64,000 nt of DNA from positions 98,157 through 162,156 of the forward strand of contig BDDD01005195.1 in the NCBI GenBank assembly GCA_001972305.1, written 5' to 3'. Below the pieces are notes generated by a model. It had not been told where the DNA came from and made no database searches. It worked only from the letters and a program-made list of their open reading frames with translations. The position numbers and the translations under genes are program-made. The DNA comes from Cephalotus follicularis (taxonomy: Eukaryota; Streptophyta; Magnoliopsida; Oxalidales; Cephalotaceae). Each line of letters begins with the position of its first letter. Within the stretch, counting starts at the first letter, position 1. Shown here piece by piece: positions 61,865 through 64,000 of the stretch.

Positions 61865-64000
61865 CTACAGCTCATGTGGGGAAATCGCCATCCCGGTGAT
61901 CGAACAACAAGTCTCTAATTTCTTTCTTGGAAGCGTCTTTGTCATCATGTCTGAACCATTATCATCGATGTGTATTTTCTCAAATTCTAGCAATTTAGAT
62001 TCTAGAACATCTCGTATCCAATGATACCTCACATCAATGTGTTTAGACTTTGCATGAAAAGTAGAATTTTTTGCAAGGTGTATAGCACTTTGATTATCAC
62101 AAAACAACTCATACCTCTCTTGAGTGAAACCAAGATCCTGCACAAACCTTTTCATCCATAGCAATTCTTTACACGCTTCAGTCACTGCGATAAACTCTGC
62201 CTCTGTTGTAGATAGAGCAATGCATTTCTGCAATCTTGATTGCCATGCCACAGCTCCCCCTGAAAATGTAATCAGATAACCAGAAGTAGATTTCCTCGAG
62301 TCAACATCTCCTGCCATGTCTGAATCTGTATACCCAACAAGAATCGATTTTTCACTTCCAAATGAAAGTTTCAAACAAGAAGTGCCTCGGAGATACCTCA
62401 ATATCCACTTCACTGCTGTCCAATGTTCTTTTCCTGGGTTTGACATAAAACGACTAACTGTGCCAACTGCATGAGCTATATCTGGTCTGGTACAAACCAT
62501 TGCATACATTAAACTGCCAACTGCAGATGCATAAGGAACTCTCTTCATGTACTCTAGATCTTTTTCACTCGAAGGACATTGTTTCAAATTAAGCTTAAAG
62601 TGTGTAGCAAGAGGAGTACTAACAACTTTAGCTTTATCCATTCGAAACCTTAGAAATACTTTCTCAATATATTTCTCTTGAGACAACCATAATCTTTTGG
62701 ACTTCCTATCACGACCAATTTCCATACCAAGTATTTGCTTAGATGCTCCCAAATCTTTCATAGAAAATGACTTGCTTAAATCTTGCTTCAACTTTGCAAT
62801 CCTTGAAGCATTTGGGCCAACTATAAGCATGTCATCTACATAGAGCAGTAAAATGACAAAATCGTCTTTGGAGAATTTTTTCACAAACACACAATGGTCA
62901 GAACTAGTCTTCTTATAGGCTTGTTCCTCCATAAAAGTCTCAAACCTTTTATACCACTGTCTCGTGCTTGCTTCAAGCCATACAAGCTCTTCTTCAACTT
63001 CCAAACATAATTCTCCTTGCCTTTCACCTTAAAACCCTCTGGATGCTCCATATATATTTCTTCCTCCAAGTTACCGTGAAGGAACGCTGTCTTCACATCC
63101 ATTTGCTCAACCTCAAGATCAAGGCTTGCTGCCAGACTCAACACAACTCGGATGGAAGACATCTTCACAACTGGAGAGAAAATCTCATCAAAATCGACCC
63201 CTTTTCTCTGGCTGAAACCCTTGACAACCAGTCTAGCTTTATATCGAGGGTGTAAAGTATCCTCACTTTGCTTCAATCTATAAACCCATCGATTCTTCAA
63301 AGCTCTCTTACCCTTAGGCAATGTCACCAATTCAAAAGTGTGGTTCTCATGCATAGAAGTCATCTCATCTTGCATTGCAGCAACCCATTTATGTTTGTTC
63401 TCACCCTCAATAGCTTCTTGAAAATTATCTGGCTCACCCTCATCAGTTAATAACATATACTCATCAGGAGAATATCTAGTAGATGGATGACGATCTCTAG
63501 AAGTCCTCCTTAAATGAGCAACTGATGGGACAACTGGTGCATTTTGCTGGACATCAACAACATCATCTGCATGGGTACCTATATCCCCAATACCCTGTTG
63601 GTCATTCTGATTCTGATTGTCATCTTGAATATCATCCTCAATCTGATCTTGCAACGGTCCCTGTAACTCAATAGGCGGAATCGGACTAAGATCAATAAAC
63701 ATGCCACTATCTTTGGGCAATATCATCACTGCCTTTTCAATGTCTTGTACAGTCTGATTTTCAACAAATATCACATCTCGGCTTCTCACAACTTTCTTCT
63801 TAACTGGATCATAAAGTCTGTAGCCGAACTCATCGGAACCATAACCAAGAAAGATGCAATGTCGAGTCTTTGGATCCAACTTTGATCTCTCATCACTAGG
63901 AACATGAACAAAAGCCTTGCAACCAAAAACCCTTAAGTGATCATAAGATACATCCTTGCCAAACCAAACTCTATCTGGTACATCACCATCTAAGGCAACA
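61865..64000 (-). pseudogene. Tork-like Copia Pol: integrase end, reverse transcriptase, RNase H
   Basis: The frame is open from the window edge: integrase C-terminal part ([40 protein letters not shown]), a Gln/Asp-rich linker, RT ([68 protein letters not shown]) and RNase H (GYTDSDMAGDVDSRKSTSGY, ALSTTEAEFIAVTEA, FCDNQSAIHLAKN, IDVRYHWIRD). A single one-base deletion near 62967, just after SLYGLKQA, breaks the frame before the YVDD motif. All recognisable catalytic residues (DVKTAF Asp, YVDD, RNase H Asp/Glu) are intact. Only this lesion is visible here; the unseen gag and protease may hold others. Confidence 0.92.

Larger units (their letters stand above)
61170..64000 (-). mobile_element. 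Ty1/Copia element, Tork-like, 3' portion
   Basis: Minus strand: pol (integrase end, RT, RNase H) from beyond the window to 61865, then PPT (61856-61866) and the 3' LTR (61170-61855). The integrase end resembles the tobacco Tnt1 group ([27 protein letters not shown]). It inserted into intron 5 of the duplicated host gene. The candidate left target duplication is AGTTT (61165-61169); the right end is outside. Confidence 0.9.

Noticed and set aside
1-64000. tRNA, rRNA or other structured RNA genes
   Set aside because: None recognised by eye; primer-binding sites resemble tRNA 3' ends only because they pair with tRNAs.

Overview
This window is nuclear DNA from a flowering plant, most likely a eudicot. 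The evidence is the one host gene, whose multi-exon structure and domains are plant-specific, the AT-rich intergenic DNA, and a dense layer of plant transposon lineages: CACTA, Ty3/Gypsy Tekay-like and Tat-like, Ty1/Copia Tork-like and Sirevirus-like, L1-type LINEs and foldback MITEs. No tRNA, rRNA, CRISPR array or prokaryotic operon was recognised.

Layout. 1-1239 is the 3' end of a CACTA transposon. 1240-6193 holds decayed repeats and LTR fragments. 6194-8942 is a truncated Tekay-like Gypsy element (LTR, primer site, start of gag). 9050-11666 is a solo LTR of the same type on the minus strand with a perfect 5-bp target duplication. 11829-11998 is a MITE. 12864-13737 is a solo LTR of the Tat-like family, also with a perfect duplication. 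16646-19600 is the only convincing host gene: six exons and 564 codons, encoding a nuclear PHD-finger/N-acetyltransferase-like protein of the IDM1 type with an AT-hook-like motif and two C-terminal EAR (DLNxxP) motifs.

20677-30385 (Tat-1) is a structurally complete 9.7-kb Gypsy element on the minus strand, bounded by 872-bp LTRs and a GAGAG duplication. 32812-39219 (Tat-2) is a relative bounded by TACTT duplications; its pre-insertion site survives in a duplicated segment at 51012-51016. 53748-60461 (Tat-3) is a third relative on the plus strand that has lost almost all of pol. All three carry the same extra gene, antisense to gag-pol and next to the 3' LTR. It has a TATA-like promoter in two copies, a probable 5'-leader intron ending at the ATG in two copies, and two coding introns at matching positions. 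It is open only in Tat-1 (731 codons). This antisense, spliced, separately promoted transposon gene is the most interesting system in the window.

39659-43610 is a LINE (LINE-A) with its own target duplication, broken in the middle by a Copia-like LTR. 44537-48228 is a second LINE (LINE-B) with an intact 565-codon ORF1 whose stop overlaps the ORF2 start (ATGA). 48501-50902 contains Sirevirus remnants in opposing orientation. 50903-52262 is a near-identical duplicate of 32697-32811 plus 39225-40475. 60462-61169 is a decayed partial copy of the host gene (exons 4 and 5), trapped between Tat-3 and a Tork-type Copia element that runs off the window end.

Most stop codons inside the transposon reading frames can be explained by C-to-T changes (CGA to TGA, CAG to TAG), as expected for methylated, silenced copies. 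The host gene belongs to a family linked to chromatin and DNA methylation control, but nothing here shows that it acts on these neighbouring elements.
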